Part shown: piece after piece, positions 53,014 through 61,378 of the stretch
Layout of the letters: each line of letters starts with the position of its first letter
How positions within the stretch are numbered: the first letter of the stretch is position 1
Assembly (NCBI RefSeq): GCF_030295385.1
Contig: NZ_AP027079.1
Span: 310,001-374,000 of the forward strand
DNA length: 64,000 nucleotides
Origin: Geothrix oryzae
GTDB lineage: Bacteria > Acidobacteriota > Holophagae > Holophagales > Holophagaceae
Direction of reading: 5' to 3'
Made by a program: the position numbers and the translations under genes
The notes under the pieces: generated by a model
What the model was told of the DNA's origin: nothing
Databases searched by the model: none
The model's input: only the letters and a program-made list of their open reading frames with translations

Positions 53014-55305
53014 ATGAAAAAACTGTTCGCGTTTCTCGCTTCCCTGAAGCTGGCGGTCATCCTGCTCATCCTGCTGCTGGTGGGCCTGTCCGTGGGGACC
53101 ATCGTCGAGACCCGCACCGGCGCGGAAACGGCCGGCCGCCTCGTCTACTACGCCTGGTGGTTCCTGGCGCTGCAGGGGCTGTTCGCCCTCAACCTGGCCC
53201 TGTCCATCGCGGACCTGTTCCCGTGGACGAAGAAGCGCATCGGCTTCGTGGTGGTCCACGCCTCGCTGCTGCTGATCTTCGCGGGTTCGGCCGTCACCTA
53301 TTTCTTCAAGATCGAAGGCAACCTCAGCCTCTGGGAGGGGGAGAGCGCCTCGGTCATCGAGCAGCACATCCACACGAACGGCCAGCACCAGGAGAGCGAG
53401 ACGGTGGTGCGCCACCAGCTTCCGTTCACGGTCAAGCTGGACGACTTCGTGCTGGATACCTACCCGGGCACCATGCGGCCCGCCGGGTTCTCGAGCCAGG
53501 TCCAGGTCACGGATCATGAGACCGGCAAGACCTTTCCGGCCAAGATCTGGATGAACAACGAGCTCCACCACCGGGGCTACGCCCTCTTCCAGTCGAGCTA
53601 CCAGCAGATGGCCGGCCGCGAGGCGACCGTGCTCGCGGTGTCCAAGGATCCCGGCCAGACCATCGTCTTCACCGGGTTCATCACCCTCATCCTGGGCATG
53701 ATCATCGTGCTGGCCACGCGCGCCTACCAGAGCCGGAATGGCGCCCTGGCGAAGCCTGCGGCGCCGGGCGCGGGCAAGACGGCGCTGCTGGCGCTGGTGC
53801 TGCTTGGCGGTGCCGTCAGCGCCCAGGCCGCCCCGGCCCCTGAGTCCCTGCGGCGCCTGCCGGTGCAGCATGATGGCCGCGTCATGCCCTTCGACACCCT
53901 GGCGCGGGAGATGGTGTGGACCGTGACGGGAGCCTCCTCCTGGAAGGGGGAGGACCCCGTGGCGACGGTGTCGGTATGGCTCTTCAATCCCAATGTGGGC
54001 GCCGAGTCGCCGATGGTCCTGGTGGGATCGGATGCCCTGGCCAAGGCCCTTGATTTCCCGGCCTCCACCACCCATGCCTCCTTCGTGCAGTTCGTCCGCA
54101 ATCCGAAGCTGGTGGGGCTGCTGCAGGCGGCCCATCAGGCCGAGGCGGAGCGGAAGCCGCTCCAGGGCCTGCTGCAGGACGCGCAGAAGCTCGAACAGCG
54201 CCTGCTCGCCATGCAGTCCATCGGGCTCAACCAGGCGGTGCGGCCACTCCCCATCTCCGTGGACCCCAAGGCCCGCTGGCGGGCCATTCCCGAGCCGACG
54301 CCCGAGGGCATGGAGCGCCTGATGCAGGGGCCCCGCCAGGAAGGCTGGCCCTCGGCGGAGGCGATCGACCGCGAGATCTTCTACAACCGGCTGAATCCCG
54401 TCCGCCTGTCCTGGATCATCCTGCTGGCCTCCCTGGCTGCGTCCATCGTGGCCTGGAAGCGGCAGAACCCGATGCTCGACCGGGCGGCCTTCGGTCTGCT
54501 GATCGGCGGCTTCGCCATGATGACCTGGGGCATCCTCCTGCGCTGGAATGTCGGCGGCCGGATCCCCGCAGCGAACATGTACGAATCCATGCTCTTCCTC
54601 GCCTGGGGCGTGGGGTTGTTCGCGGTCATCGCCTACGCGCTGCTGAGGAACCGCCTGGTGGTCCTGAACGCGGCGGTCATGGCCGCGCTGACCATGGCGC
54701 TCACCGACCTGCTGCCCATCGACCGCTTCATCCACCCCATCGCGCCGGTGCTCGCCGGCACGCCCTGGCTGGCCATCCATGTGCCCATCATCATGGTGGG
54801 CTACGCCATCCTGGCGCTGGGCCTCGCCGTGGCCCACATGCAGATCGGCGTGACCGCCTTCGCGCCCCGCCGGACGGAGCTCGCCGACCGGATGTACGAC
54901 CTCCTCTACTGGTACATGTTCGTGGGCTCCATCTTCCTCATCGCCGGCATCATCACGGGCTCCATGTGGGCCGCCTCGTCGTGGGGGCGCTACTGGGGAT
55001 GGGATCCCAAGGAAGTCTGGTCCCTGGTGGCCTTCCTGGCCTACATGGCCATCCTGCACGCCAAGATCGACCGGATGCTCGGGAAGTTCGGTGTGGCGGT
55101 GGTCAGCATCCTGGCCTTCCAGACCATCGTGATGACCTACCTGGGCGTGAACTTCGTGCTGGCCACGGGCATGCACTCCTACGGCATGGGCGATTCGCCG
55201 GTGGTGATGTGGATGGTGCTGGTGGCCCTCGCCGAGGCCGCCTTCCTGGCCTGGGGCCTCTGGTCCTTCCGGAAGAACCGCGCTGCCACGGGCGGAGGAG
55301 CCTGA
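53014..55305 (+). CDS. ResB-CcsA fusion, System II cytochrome c maturation protein
   Basis: A 763-residue membrane protein. The ResB/CcsB half covers about residues 1-245 (membrane helices at 10-30, 45-65, 75-95 and 225-245, with a large periplasmic loop between the last two). A linker with another helix (about 255-275) leads to a periplasmic region, and from ~460 the CcsA half holds the WWD heme-handling motif WGRYWGWDPKEVWSL plus conserved His. It carries heme across the membrane and attaches it to CxxCH sites, so it can mature the 41 or so hemes encoded upstream. Fused System II proteins are typical of epsilonproteobacteria and some deltaproteobacteria. Confidence 0.92.
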   Translation: MKKLFAFLASLKLAVILLILLLVGLSVGTIVETRTGAETAGRLVYYAWWFLALQGLFALNLALSIADLFPWTKKRIGFVVVHASLLLIFAGSAVTYFFKIEGNLSLWEGESASVIEQHIHTNGQHQESETVVRHQLPFTVKLDDFVLDTYPGTMRPAGFSSQVQVTDHETGKTFPAKIWMNNELHHRGYALFQSSYQQMAGREATVLAVSKDPGQTIVFTGFITLILGMIIVLATRAYQSRNGALAKPAAPGAGKTALLALVLLGGAVSAQAAPAPESLRRLPVQHDGRVMPFDTLAREMVWTVTGASSWKGEDPVATVSVWLFNPNVGAESPMVLVGSDALAKALDFPASTTHASFVQFVRNPKLVGLLQAAHQAEAERKPLQGLLQDAQKLEQRLLAMQSIGLNQAVRPLPISVDPKARWRAIPEPTPEGMERLMQGPRQEGWPSAEAIDREIFYNRLNPVRLSWIILLASLAASIVAWKRQNPMLDRAAFGLLIGGFAMMTWGILLRWNVGGRIPAANMYESMLFLAWGVGLFAVIAYALLRNRLVVLNAAVMAALTMALTDLLPIDRFIHPIAPVLAGTPWLAIHVPIIMVGYAILALGLAVAHMQIGVTAFAPRRTELADRMYDLLYWYMFVGSIFLIAGIITGSMWAASSWGRYWGWDPKEVWSLVAFLAYMAILHAKIDRMLGKFGVAVVSILAFQTIVMTYLGVNFVLATGMHSYGMGDSPVVMWMVLVALAEAAFLAWGLWSFRKNRAATGGGA

Positions 55306-55327
55306 GGCGCCTTCGATCCTCCTGTTT

Positions 55328-55357
55328 CGGGGCCCTGGTTCAGGGCCCCGTTTTTTT
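55328..55357 (+). terminator. Terminator after ResB-CcsA
   Basis: CGGGGCCCTG, loop GTT, exact complement, then seven T. It is a textbook rho-independent terminator 22 bp after the stop. Confidence 0.92.
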
Positions 55358-55374
55358 CCTCTCCCGGGGCATCC

Positions 55375-55430
55375 GTGACGCAGATCACAAGGGTGGTTGA
55401 CTCGTTAGATTACCGACTGATCCTCATTGA
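55375..55430 (+). promoter_or_regulatory. Regulatory block before Rrf2 gene 2 with CRP-like site C
   Basis: GTGA-CGCAGA-TCACAA (55375-55390) is a perfect CRP-like palindrome. The following GGTTGACTCGTTAGATTACC and GATCCTCATTG align without gaps with the decaheme 2 block. TAGATT (55406-55411) is a possible -10, ~24 bp from the operator centre. Confidence 0.6.
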
Positions 55431-55468
55431 AGAAGGCCACAGTGAAACCCTGAGTACAGGAGGCGCGT

Positions 55469-55915
55469 GTGTTGCCCTTATCCCAAACCACTGGTTACGC
55501 GCTGCGCGCCATGCGCTGTCTTCAGGAGCCGGGTGGGCAGCCGGTCCTGGTGGAGTCGGTGGCCGATTACACGGGCATCCCGCGCTCCTATCTGTCCAAG
55601 CTGGTCCACAAGCTGGCGAAGAAGGGGCTGGTGACCGCGCGGCGGGGACACCACGGAGGCGTGGTGCTGGCCAAGCCGGCGACGGAAATCACCCTGGAGG
55701 ACCTGTCGGAGGCCATCGATGGCGTGACCTGGCGGAACCGCTGCCTGGTGGGGCTGGCCGGCTGCTCGGACGAGACGCCCTGCGTCCTCCACGAATTCTG
55801 GGGGGAGACGCTGGACATGATCCTGGCCCGCTTGCGCGGCGTCACGCTGGCGGACATGGCCCGCCACCAGGACCCGGGCGTTGAGCGCTTCCGGGCGGAC
55901 CACGGGCTCAACTGA
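55469..55915 (+). CDS. Rrf2-family Fe-S regulator 2
   Basis: A 148-residue Rrf2 protein starting at GTG 55469, 5 nt after ACAGGAGG. The winged helix (LPLSQTTGYALRAMRCL; TGIPRSYLSKLVHKLAKKGL) precedes a cluster-binding loop RCLVGLAGCSDETPC with C-x6-C-x5-C spacing. It is a close paralogue of the convergent gene at 56004 and more distant from the one at 33808. The CRP-like site upstream suggests it is itself under energy or redox control. Confidence 0.92.
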   Translation: MLPLSQTTGYALRAMRCLQEPGGQPVLVESVADYTGIPRSYLSKLVHKLAKKGLVTARRGHHGGVVLAKPATEITLEDLSEAIDGVTWRNRCLVGLAGCSDETPCVLHEFWGETLDMILARLRGVTLADMARHQDPGVERFRADHGLN

Positions 55916-55947
55916 TCGCTTCAGCCGAGCCCTTCGATGGAAATCGG

Positions 55948-55991
55948 GAGCGCCTGCCAACACCCGGACGATCGGGTGTTGGCAGGCGCTC
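55948..55991. terminator. 19-bp-stem hairpin between convergent Rrf2 genes
   Basis: GAGCGCCTGCCAACACCCG and its exact complement flank a 6-nt loop. It lies midway between the two stops and likely blocks read-through from both sides, though no T-run is present. Confidence 0.65.
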
Positions 55992-56003
55992 TCAGCGGTT
56001 GCT

Positions 56004-56558
56004 CTAAGCCTTCTTGGGGGCGGCCTTCTTCGGCGCGGCTGGCTTGCGGGTCGCGGCGGCAGGCTTGGCGCCGGCGGGCTTGGTGGCCTTCTTGGGCCGG
56101 GGCTTGAGCTTCTTCTCGGGCAGGGCGTCGGCCAGGCGCCAGGTGCGGCTCTGCTGCTCGAAGGTGCGGATCTCCTCGAGGGAGATGTCCTTCAGGCAGC
56201 GGTGGATGTGGTCGCGCTCGGACTTCCAGAAGGTGTGGGCGGGGCAGGCGCGCTCATCGGTGCACTCCGAGAAGCCCAGCAGGCACTTGTTCCGCCATTC
56301 GGAGCCGTCGACGGCCTCGGCGATGAGGTCGAGGGTGATCTCCTTGGCCGCCAGGGCCAGCACCACGCCGCCCTTGTTGCCGCGCTTGGCCATCACCAGG
56401 CCCACCTTGGCGAGCTTGTGGATCATCTTCGAGAGGTAGGGGCGGGGGAAGCCCGTCCGGGCCGCCACATCCACCACCAGCGTCGGCTTGCCGCCCGGAT
56501 CCTCAAGGCAGCTCATGGCCAGAACGGCGTAACCGGAGGACTGGGACAGAGGAAGCAT
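56004..56558 (-). CDS. Rrf2-family Fe-S regulator 3 with histone-like basic tail
   Basis: A 184-residue protein. The Rrf2 part (about 1-145) begins LPLSQSSGYAVLAMSCL and has cluster cysteines in KCLLGFSECTDERAC (C-x6-C-x5-C). Beyond it lies a ~35-residue tail of Lys, Ala and Pro (KKATKPAGAKPAAATRKP and onward), like histone H1 or AlgP tails, absent from the two other Rrf2 proteins. The tail may add non-specific DNA binding. ATG 56558 was chosen to match the paralogue's start; a GTG two codons earlier is possible. Confidence 0.9.
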   Translation of the reverse strand: MLPLSQSSGYAVLAMSCLEDPGGKPTLVVDVAARTGFPRPYLSKMIHKLAKVGLVMAKRGNKGGVVLALAAKEITLDLIAEAVDGSEWRNKCLLGFSECTDERACPAHTFWKSERDHIHRCLKDISLEEIRTFEQQSRTWRLADALPEKKLKPRPKKATKPAGAKPAAATRKPAAPKKAAPKKA

Positions 56559-56653
56559 GGTCACCTGCGCAGGTTATGGGCGGTTGTCGATTCTGAATGA
56601 TAGACGATCTTTAGGTCAATCACAGCAAAGAGTGTACTTTCTTTCACAATGCG

Positions 56654-56681
56654 CGAGACCCCCGGAGAGCCGGGGGTCTCG
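56654..56681. terminator. Hairpin after the DHOD-like gene
   Basis: CGAGACCCCCGG, loop AGAG, exact complement. It lies 17 bp past the stop of the minus-strand DHOD-like gene. There is no clear T-run. Confidence 0.6.
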
Positions 56682-56697
56682 TTGGAAAAACAGGGTT

Positions 56698-57690
56698 TCA
56701 GGCCCTCCAGCCGTTCAGGATGCGCATGTAGTTTGCGCGGGTGAAGGCCTGGGCGTTCGGGCACTTCTGAAGGCTCATGCTGCCGCGGGCCTGGGCCAGG
56801 GACTCGTACTCGTGCTCCTCCAGCCACTCGGCCAGGGTGGCGCGAGACTGGGCCAGGCGCTCGGGGCCGTGGATCAGGAGGGCGGACACCATCTGCACGG
56901 CGTCGGCACCGGCCATGACGGCCTTGAGGGCTCCGATGCCATCGTGGACGCCGCCGGAGACGGCGAGGCTGCCCTTCATGTGGTGGTGCAGCACGGCCAG
57001 CCAGCGCAGGCGGAGTAGCAGGTCCTCAGGCCCCGACAGCTGCAGGCTGGGCTCGGCGGTCAGCTCCTCCACATTGATGTCGGGCTGGAAGAAGCGGTTG
57101 AAGAGCACCAGGCCATCGGCGCCGGCCGCCTCCAGCTCCACGGCGAAGTGCGCCAGGGAGGAGAAGAAGGGCGAGAGCTTCACGGCGACGGGGATCTTCA
57201 CCTGCGCCTTCACGGCCCGCACGGCGTCGAGGGTGCGCTTTTCCACAGCGGCGGCGGTTTCCGTGGGATCCGTAGCCAGGTAGTAGACATTCAGCTCGAG
57301 GGCGTCGGCGCCGGCCTGTTCCATGAGCTGGCCGTAGTGCAGCCAGCCGGCCGGGGTGGTGCCGTTCAGGGAGGCGATGACGGGCACGGCCACGGCTTGC
57401 TTGATGCGGCGGAGCTGCTCGAGGTACTTCTCGGGGCCCAGGCGGAACTCATCGGGCTGGGGGAAGAAGGAGATGGCTTCCGCGCTGGAATTGGAGCTGA
57501 GCTCCATGTCCATGATCATGCCCTGCTCTTCGCGGGTGATCTGCTCCTCGAAGAGCGAGTGCATGACGATGGCGGAGGCGCCGGCATCTTCGAGGCGCTT
57601 GACCATGCCCATGTCGTCGACCAGGGGCGAGGCGCCCGCCATCAACGGATGGGCCAGCTTGAGGCCGAGGTAGGTGGTCGAGAGGTTCAT
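56698..57690 (-). CDS. Dihydroorotate dehydrogenase-like flavoprotein linked to PFOR
   Basis: A 330-residue FMN TIM-barrel protein related to PyrD. LAHPLMAGASPLVDD, PVIASLNGTTPAGW, DALELNVYYLATD and the FMN phosphate site SGGVHDGIGALKAVMAGADAVQM are visible. Class I DHODs use an active-site Cys or Ser in a mobile loop; here the matching region is hard to place. It follows the PFOR gene by 10 bp and is probably co-transcribed. Such genes often sit beside nifJ, suggesting a ferredoxin-linked redox role instead of pyrimidine synthesis. GGGAG precedes ATG 57690. Confidence 0.85.
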   Translation of the reverse strand: MNLSTTYLGLKLAHPLMAGASPLVDDMGMVKRLEDAGASAIVMHSLFEEQITREEQGMIMDMELSSNSSAEAISFFPQPDEFRLGPEKYLEQLRRIKQAVAVPVIASLNGTTPAGWLHYGQLMEQAGADALELNVYYLATDPTETAAAVEKRTLDAVRAVKAQVKIPVAVKLSPFFSSLAHFAVELEAAGADGLVLFNRFFQPDINVEELTAEPSLQLSGPEDLLLRLRWLAVLHHHMKGSLAVSGGVHDGIGALKAVMAGADAVQMVSALLIHGPERLAQSRATLAEWLEEHEYESLAQARGSMSLQKCPNAQAFTRANYMRILNGWRA

Positions 57691-57700
57691 GTCGTCTCCC

Positions 57701-60700
57701 TCAGCTTTCCTTGGCCGTGACGGACAGCTTGGCGAGCTGTTCGTAGACGGAATAGCGGTTGGTGGTGTCGAGCTGGGCCTGGGCCATGAGCTTCTGGAAG
57801 TGCTCGGGGTTCTGCTGCTCGATCATGCGGTAGCGCGTTTCGTTGCGAACATACTGGAGCATGGGCACCTTGGGCGCGCCGGAATCCATCTGCAGCGGCG
57901 CCTCGCCCTTTTCCAGGCGGCGGGGGTCGAAGCGGAAGAGCGGCCAGTGACCGGAGTCCACGGCCAGCTTCTGCTGGTCGCAGCCGTGGGCCAGGTCGTA
58001 GCCGTGGGCGATGCAGTGGCTGTAGGCCAGGATGAGGCTGGGGCCGTGGTAGGACTCGGCTTCCTGGAAGGCCTTCACCGTCTGTGCGTCGCGGAAGCCG
58101 AAGGCGACCTTGGCCACATAGATGCCGCCGTAGGACATGGCGATCATGCCGAGATCCTTCTTGGGCATGCTCTTGCCGGCCATGGCGAACTTGGCGCCGG
58201 CGCCCATGGGCGTGGACTTGGAGGCCTGGCCACCGGTGTTGGAGTAGACCTCGGTATCGAGCACCAGCACATTCACATTGCGGCCAGAGGCGAGCACATG
58301 GTCGAGACCGCCGTAGCCGATGTCATAGGCCCAGCCGTCGCCACCCACGATCCACACGCTCTTGTTGACCAGGTAGTCGGCCAGGTCGTAGAGCATCTTC
58401 GCTTCGGGCTCCTTGAGTCCGGCCAGCTTCTGCTTGAGGATCTCGACCCGCTCGCGCTGGGCCTTGATGCCGGCTTCGGTGCTCTGGTCGGCGGTGGCGA
58501 TGCCGGTGATGAGCTCATCACCGAGCTTGGCGACCAAGCGGTGCATCAGCTCGAGGGCGAACTCCTGGTGCTTGTCCACGGAGAGGCGCATGCCCAGGCC
58601 GAACTCCGCGTTGTCCTCGAAGAGGCTGTTGGCCCAGGCGGGACCGCGGCCATCCTTGTTCACGGCGTAGGGGGTGGTGGGCAGGTTGCCGCCGTAGATG
58701 CTGGAGCAGCCCGTGGCGTTGGCGATCAGGGTGCGGTCGCCGAAGAGCTGGGTGAGCAGCTTGATGTAGGGGGTCTCGCCGCAGCCGGAGCAGGCGCCGC
58801 TGAACTCGAAGAGCGGCTCGAGGAACTGCGTGCCCTTCACATCGAGCTTCACCTTGGTGCGGTCGGCTTCGGGCAGGTCGAGGAAGAACGAGAAGTTGGC
58901 GGCTTCGGCTTCGCGGAGCGGGGCCTGGGCGACCATGTCGATGGCCTTGTGCTTGGGGTTGCTCTTGTCCTTGGCGGGGCAGACTTCCACGCAAAGGGTG
59001 CAGCCCGTGCAATCCTCGGGCGCCACCTGGATGGTGTACTTCTGGCCCTTGAACTCGGGGCCCTTGTAATCCACGCCCTTGAAGGTCTCGGGGGCGCCGG
59101 CCAGGGCCGCGGGATCGTAGACCTTGGCGCGGATGGCGGCGTGGGGGCAGACCATCGCGCACTTGTTGCACTGGATGCAGAGCGCGGCATCCCACTCGGG
59201 GATTTCCAGGGCGATGTTGCGCTTCTCCCACTTGGTGGTGGCCATGGGCCAGGTGCCGTCCACGGGGAAGGCGCTGACGGGCAGCAGGTCGCCCTTGCCT
59301 TCCATCATCACGGCCGTGACGCGCTGGACGAAGTCCGGAGCCTCGGCGGCCACCGCGGGGGGCCGCACGCGGGTGGAGGAGACCGTGGCGGGCACCTTCA
59401 CTTCATGCAGATGGGCGAGGGTCTCATCCACGGCCACGAAGTTCTTCTGGACGATGGCGTCGCCCTTCTTGCCGTAGGTCTTCTTGATGGCCTTCTTGAT
59501 CTGGGCGATGGCCTCCTCGCGGGGCAGCACGCCGGAGATGGCGAAGAAGCAGGTCTGCATGATGGTGTTGATGCGCACGCCCATGCCGGTGTTCTTGGCC
59601 ACTTCGTAGGCGTCGATCACATAGAACTTGAGCTGCTTCTCGACGATGGCCTCCTGCACTTCCTTCGGCAGGGTGTCCCACACCGCCTCGCTGTTGTGGG
59701 GCGTGTTCAGCAGGAAGGTGGCGCCCTTCACGGCGGTCTCGAGCATCTCGTACTTGTCGAGGAAGCTGGTCTGGTGGCAGGCGATGAAGTTCGCCTTGGT
59801 CACCAGGTAGGCGCTCTTGATGGGCCGGGGGCCGAAGCGCAGGTGGCTGATGGTGATGGCGCCGGACTTCTTGGAGTCATAGACGAAGTAGCCCTGGCCG
59901 TAGTTGTCCGTCTCTTCCGCGATGATCTTGATGGAGTTCTTGTTGGCGCCCACCGTGCCGTCGGCGCCGAGGCCGTAGAAGAGGGCGCGGGTCACATCGG
60001 CGGGTTCCACATCGAAGCTGGCGTCGTAGGTCAGCGAGCTGTGGCTGATGTCATCCATGATGCCGATGGTGAAGTGGTTCTTCGGCTTGTCCTTGGCCAG
60101 GTTCTCGTAGATGGCCTTGACCATGGCGGGGGTGAATTCCTTGGAGGACAGGCCGTAGCGGCCGCCCACGACGATGGGATCGAGGGTGGTGTGGCCTTCC
60201 TCGCGGCCTTCGCGCAGGGCGGAGATCACATCCATGTGCATGGGATCGCCGGGGCAGCCGGGCTCCTTGCAGCGGTCCATGACGGCGATCTTCTTCACGG
60301 AGGCGGGAAGGGCGCGGACGAACTCCTCGATGGCGAAGGGCCTGAAGAGGCGGACCTTGAGGACACCCACCTTCTCGCCCTGCTTGGCGGCCCACTCCAC
60401 ATACTCGTGGGTGACATCGCAACCGGAGCCCATGATGACCACCACGCGCTCGGCCTCGGGATGGCCGTAGTAGTCGTAGAGGCGGTAGTTGCGGCCGGTC
60501 AGGGCGCCGAAGCGGTCCATCTCCTGCTGCATGATGGCCGGGAAGGCCTTGTAGTAGGGGGTGCAGGCCTCGCGGGCCTGGAAGAAGGTGTCGGGATTCT
60601 GGGCCGTGCCGCGGATCACCGGATGGTCGGGCGACAGGGCGGACTTGCGGAAGGTGGCCACCAGCTCGTCGGGCACCATGTGGCGCAGGTCCTCGTCGTT

Positions 60701-61261
60701 GAGGATCTCGATCTTGGCGACCTCGTGGCTGGTGCGGAAGCCGTCGAAGAAGTGCAGGATGGGCACCCGGCTGCGCAGGGTGGCCGCGTGGCAGATGGCG
60801 GCGAAGTCATGGGCCTGCTGGACGCTCTCGGAGGAGAGCATGCCGAAGCCGGTCATGCGGCAGGACATCACATCCGAGTGGTCACCGAAGATGCTCAGCG
60901 CGTGGGCGGCCAGGGTGCGGGCGCTCACATGCATGCAGAAGGGCGTCAGCTCGCCGGCGATCTTGTACATGTTCGGGATCATCAGGAGCAGGCCCTGGGA
61001 CGCCGTGAAGGTCGTCGTGAGACTGCCGGCTTGGAGGGCCCCGTGAACCGCGCCCGCGGCGCCGCCCTCGGACTGCATCTCGATCACCGAGGGAATGGTC
61101 TTCCAGACATTGGTCTTGCCCTGGGAGCTCCACTCGTCGGCCCACTCGCCCATGTTCGACGAGGGCGTGATGGGATAGATGGCGATGACCTCGCTGAGGC
61201 GATGGGCGACTGAGGCGGTGGCCTCATTTCCATCGAGGGTTTTCATCACTCGCTGGCTCAT
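57701..61261 (-). CDS. nifJ: Pyruvate:ferredoxin (flavodoxin) oxidoreductase
   Basis: An 1186-residue homodimer-type PFOR, full length. The order is: pyrimidine domain with YPITPSS (29-35), domain II, a CoA-binding domain, an 8Fe ferredoxin insert (about 690-770: CIQCNKCAMVCP; CTGCTLCVEVCP) and the TPP domain (GACSGCGETPY; GGDGWAYDIGYGGLDH near 970; DTEVYSNTGGQ). It oxidises pyruvate to acetyl-CoA and CO2 with reduction of ferredoxin. AAGGAGT precedes ATG 61261. With IorAB it makes ferredoxin the main sink for keto-acid electrons. Confidence 0.96.
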   Translation of the reverse strand: MSQRVMKTLDGNEATASVAHRLSEVIAIYPITPSSNMGEWADEWSSQGKTNVWKTIPSVIEMQSEGGAAGAVHGALQAGSLTTTFTASQGLLLMIPNMYKIAGELTPFCMHVSARTLAAHALSIFGDHSDVMSCRMTGFGMLSSESVQQAHDFAAICHAATLRSRVPILHFFDGFRTSHEVAKIEILNDEDLRHMVPDELVATFRKSALSPDHPVIRGTAQNPDTFFQAREACTPYYKAFPAIMQQEMDRFGALTGRNYRLYDYYGHPEAERVVVIMGSGCDVTHEYVEWAAKQGEKVGVLKVRLFRPFAIEEFVRALPASVKKIAVMDRCKEPGCPGDPMHMDVISALREGREEGHTTLDPIVVGGRYGLSSKEFTPAMVKAIYENLAKDKPKNHFTIGIMDDISHSSLTYDASFDVEPADVTRALFYGLGADGTVGANKNSIKIIAEETDNYGQGYFVYDSKKSGAITISHLRFGPRPIKSAYLVTKANFIACHQTSFLDKYEMLETAVKGATFLLNTPHNSEAVWDTLPKEVQEAIVEKQLKFYVIDAYEVAKNTGMGVRINTIMQTCFFAISGVLPREEAIAQIKKAIKKTYGKKGDAIVQKNFVAVDETLAHLHEVKVPATVSSTRVRPPAVAAEAPDFVQRVTAVMMEGKGDLLPVSAFPVDGTWPMATTKWEKRNIALEIPEWDAALCIQCNKCAMVCPHAAIRAKVYDPAALAGAPETFKGVDYKGPEFKGQKYTIQVAPEDCTGCTLCVEVCPAKDKSNPKHKAIDMVAQAPLREAEAANFSFFLDLPEADRTKVKLDVKGTQFLEPLFEFSGACSGCGETPYIKLLTQLFGDRTLIANATGCSSIYGGNLPTTPYAVNKDGRGPAWANSLFEDNAEFGLGMRLSVDKHQEFALELMHRLVAKLGDELITGIATADQSTEAGIKAQRERVEILKQKLAGLKEPEAKMLYDLADYLVNKSVWIVGGDGWAYDIGYGGLDHVLASGRNVNVLVLDTEVYSNTGGQASKSTPMGAGAKFAMAGKSMPKKDLGMIAMSYGGIYVAKVAFGFRDAQTVKAFQEAESYHGPSLILAYSHCIAHGYDLAHGCDQQKLAVDSGHWPLFRFDPRRLEKGEAPLQMDSGAPKVPMLQYVRNETRYRMIEQQNPEHFQKLMAQAQLDTTNRYSVYEQLAKLSVTAKES

Positions 61262-61318
61262 GGTTCACTCCTTCCGGGATCCTTGGGGGCGTTGCCGGCA
61301 ATGGGCATCAAGACAAAA

Positions 61319-61344
61319 ATCACACTTTGAACATCATATGTGAT
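61319..61344. promoter_or_regulatory. Inverted repeat in the nifJ promoter region
   Basis: ATCACA (61319-61324) and TGTGAT (61339-61344) are exact inverted arms, overlapping ATCATATGTGAT (61333-61344). On the minus strand this contains TATGAT, a candidate -10 for nifJ. The half-sites resemble CRP/FNR TGTGA sequences but the spacing is wider (14 bp). Confidence 0.35.
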
Positions 61345-61378
61345 GAGCGGGTCGATTTGATCACAAAGGGTCAGGTGG

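Noticed and set aside
57674..61213. 1179-codon plus-strand frame opposite nifJ
   Set aside because: Repetitive His/Gly/Val/Leu-rich translation typical of an antisense shadow; nifJ on the minus strand has complete domains.
61351..61366. Possible sixth CRP-like site GTCG-ATTTGA-TCACAA near nifJ
   Set aside because: Only two of four bases match in the left half-site; it is not counted in the operator set.
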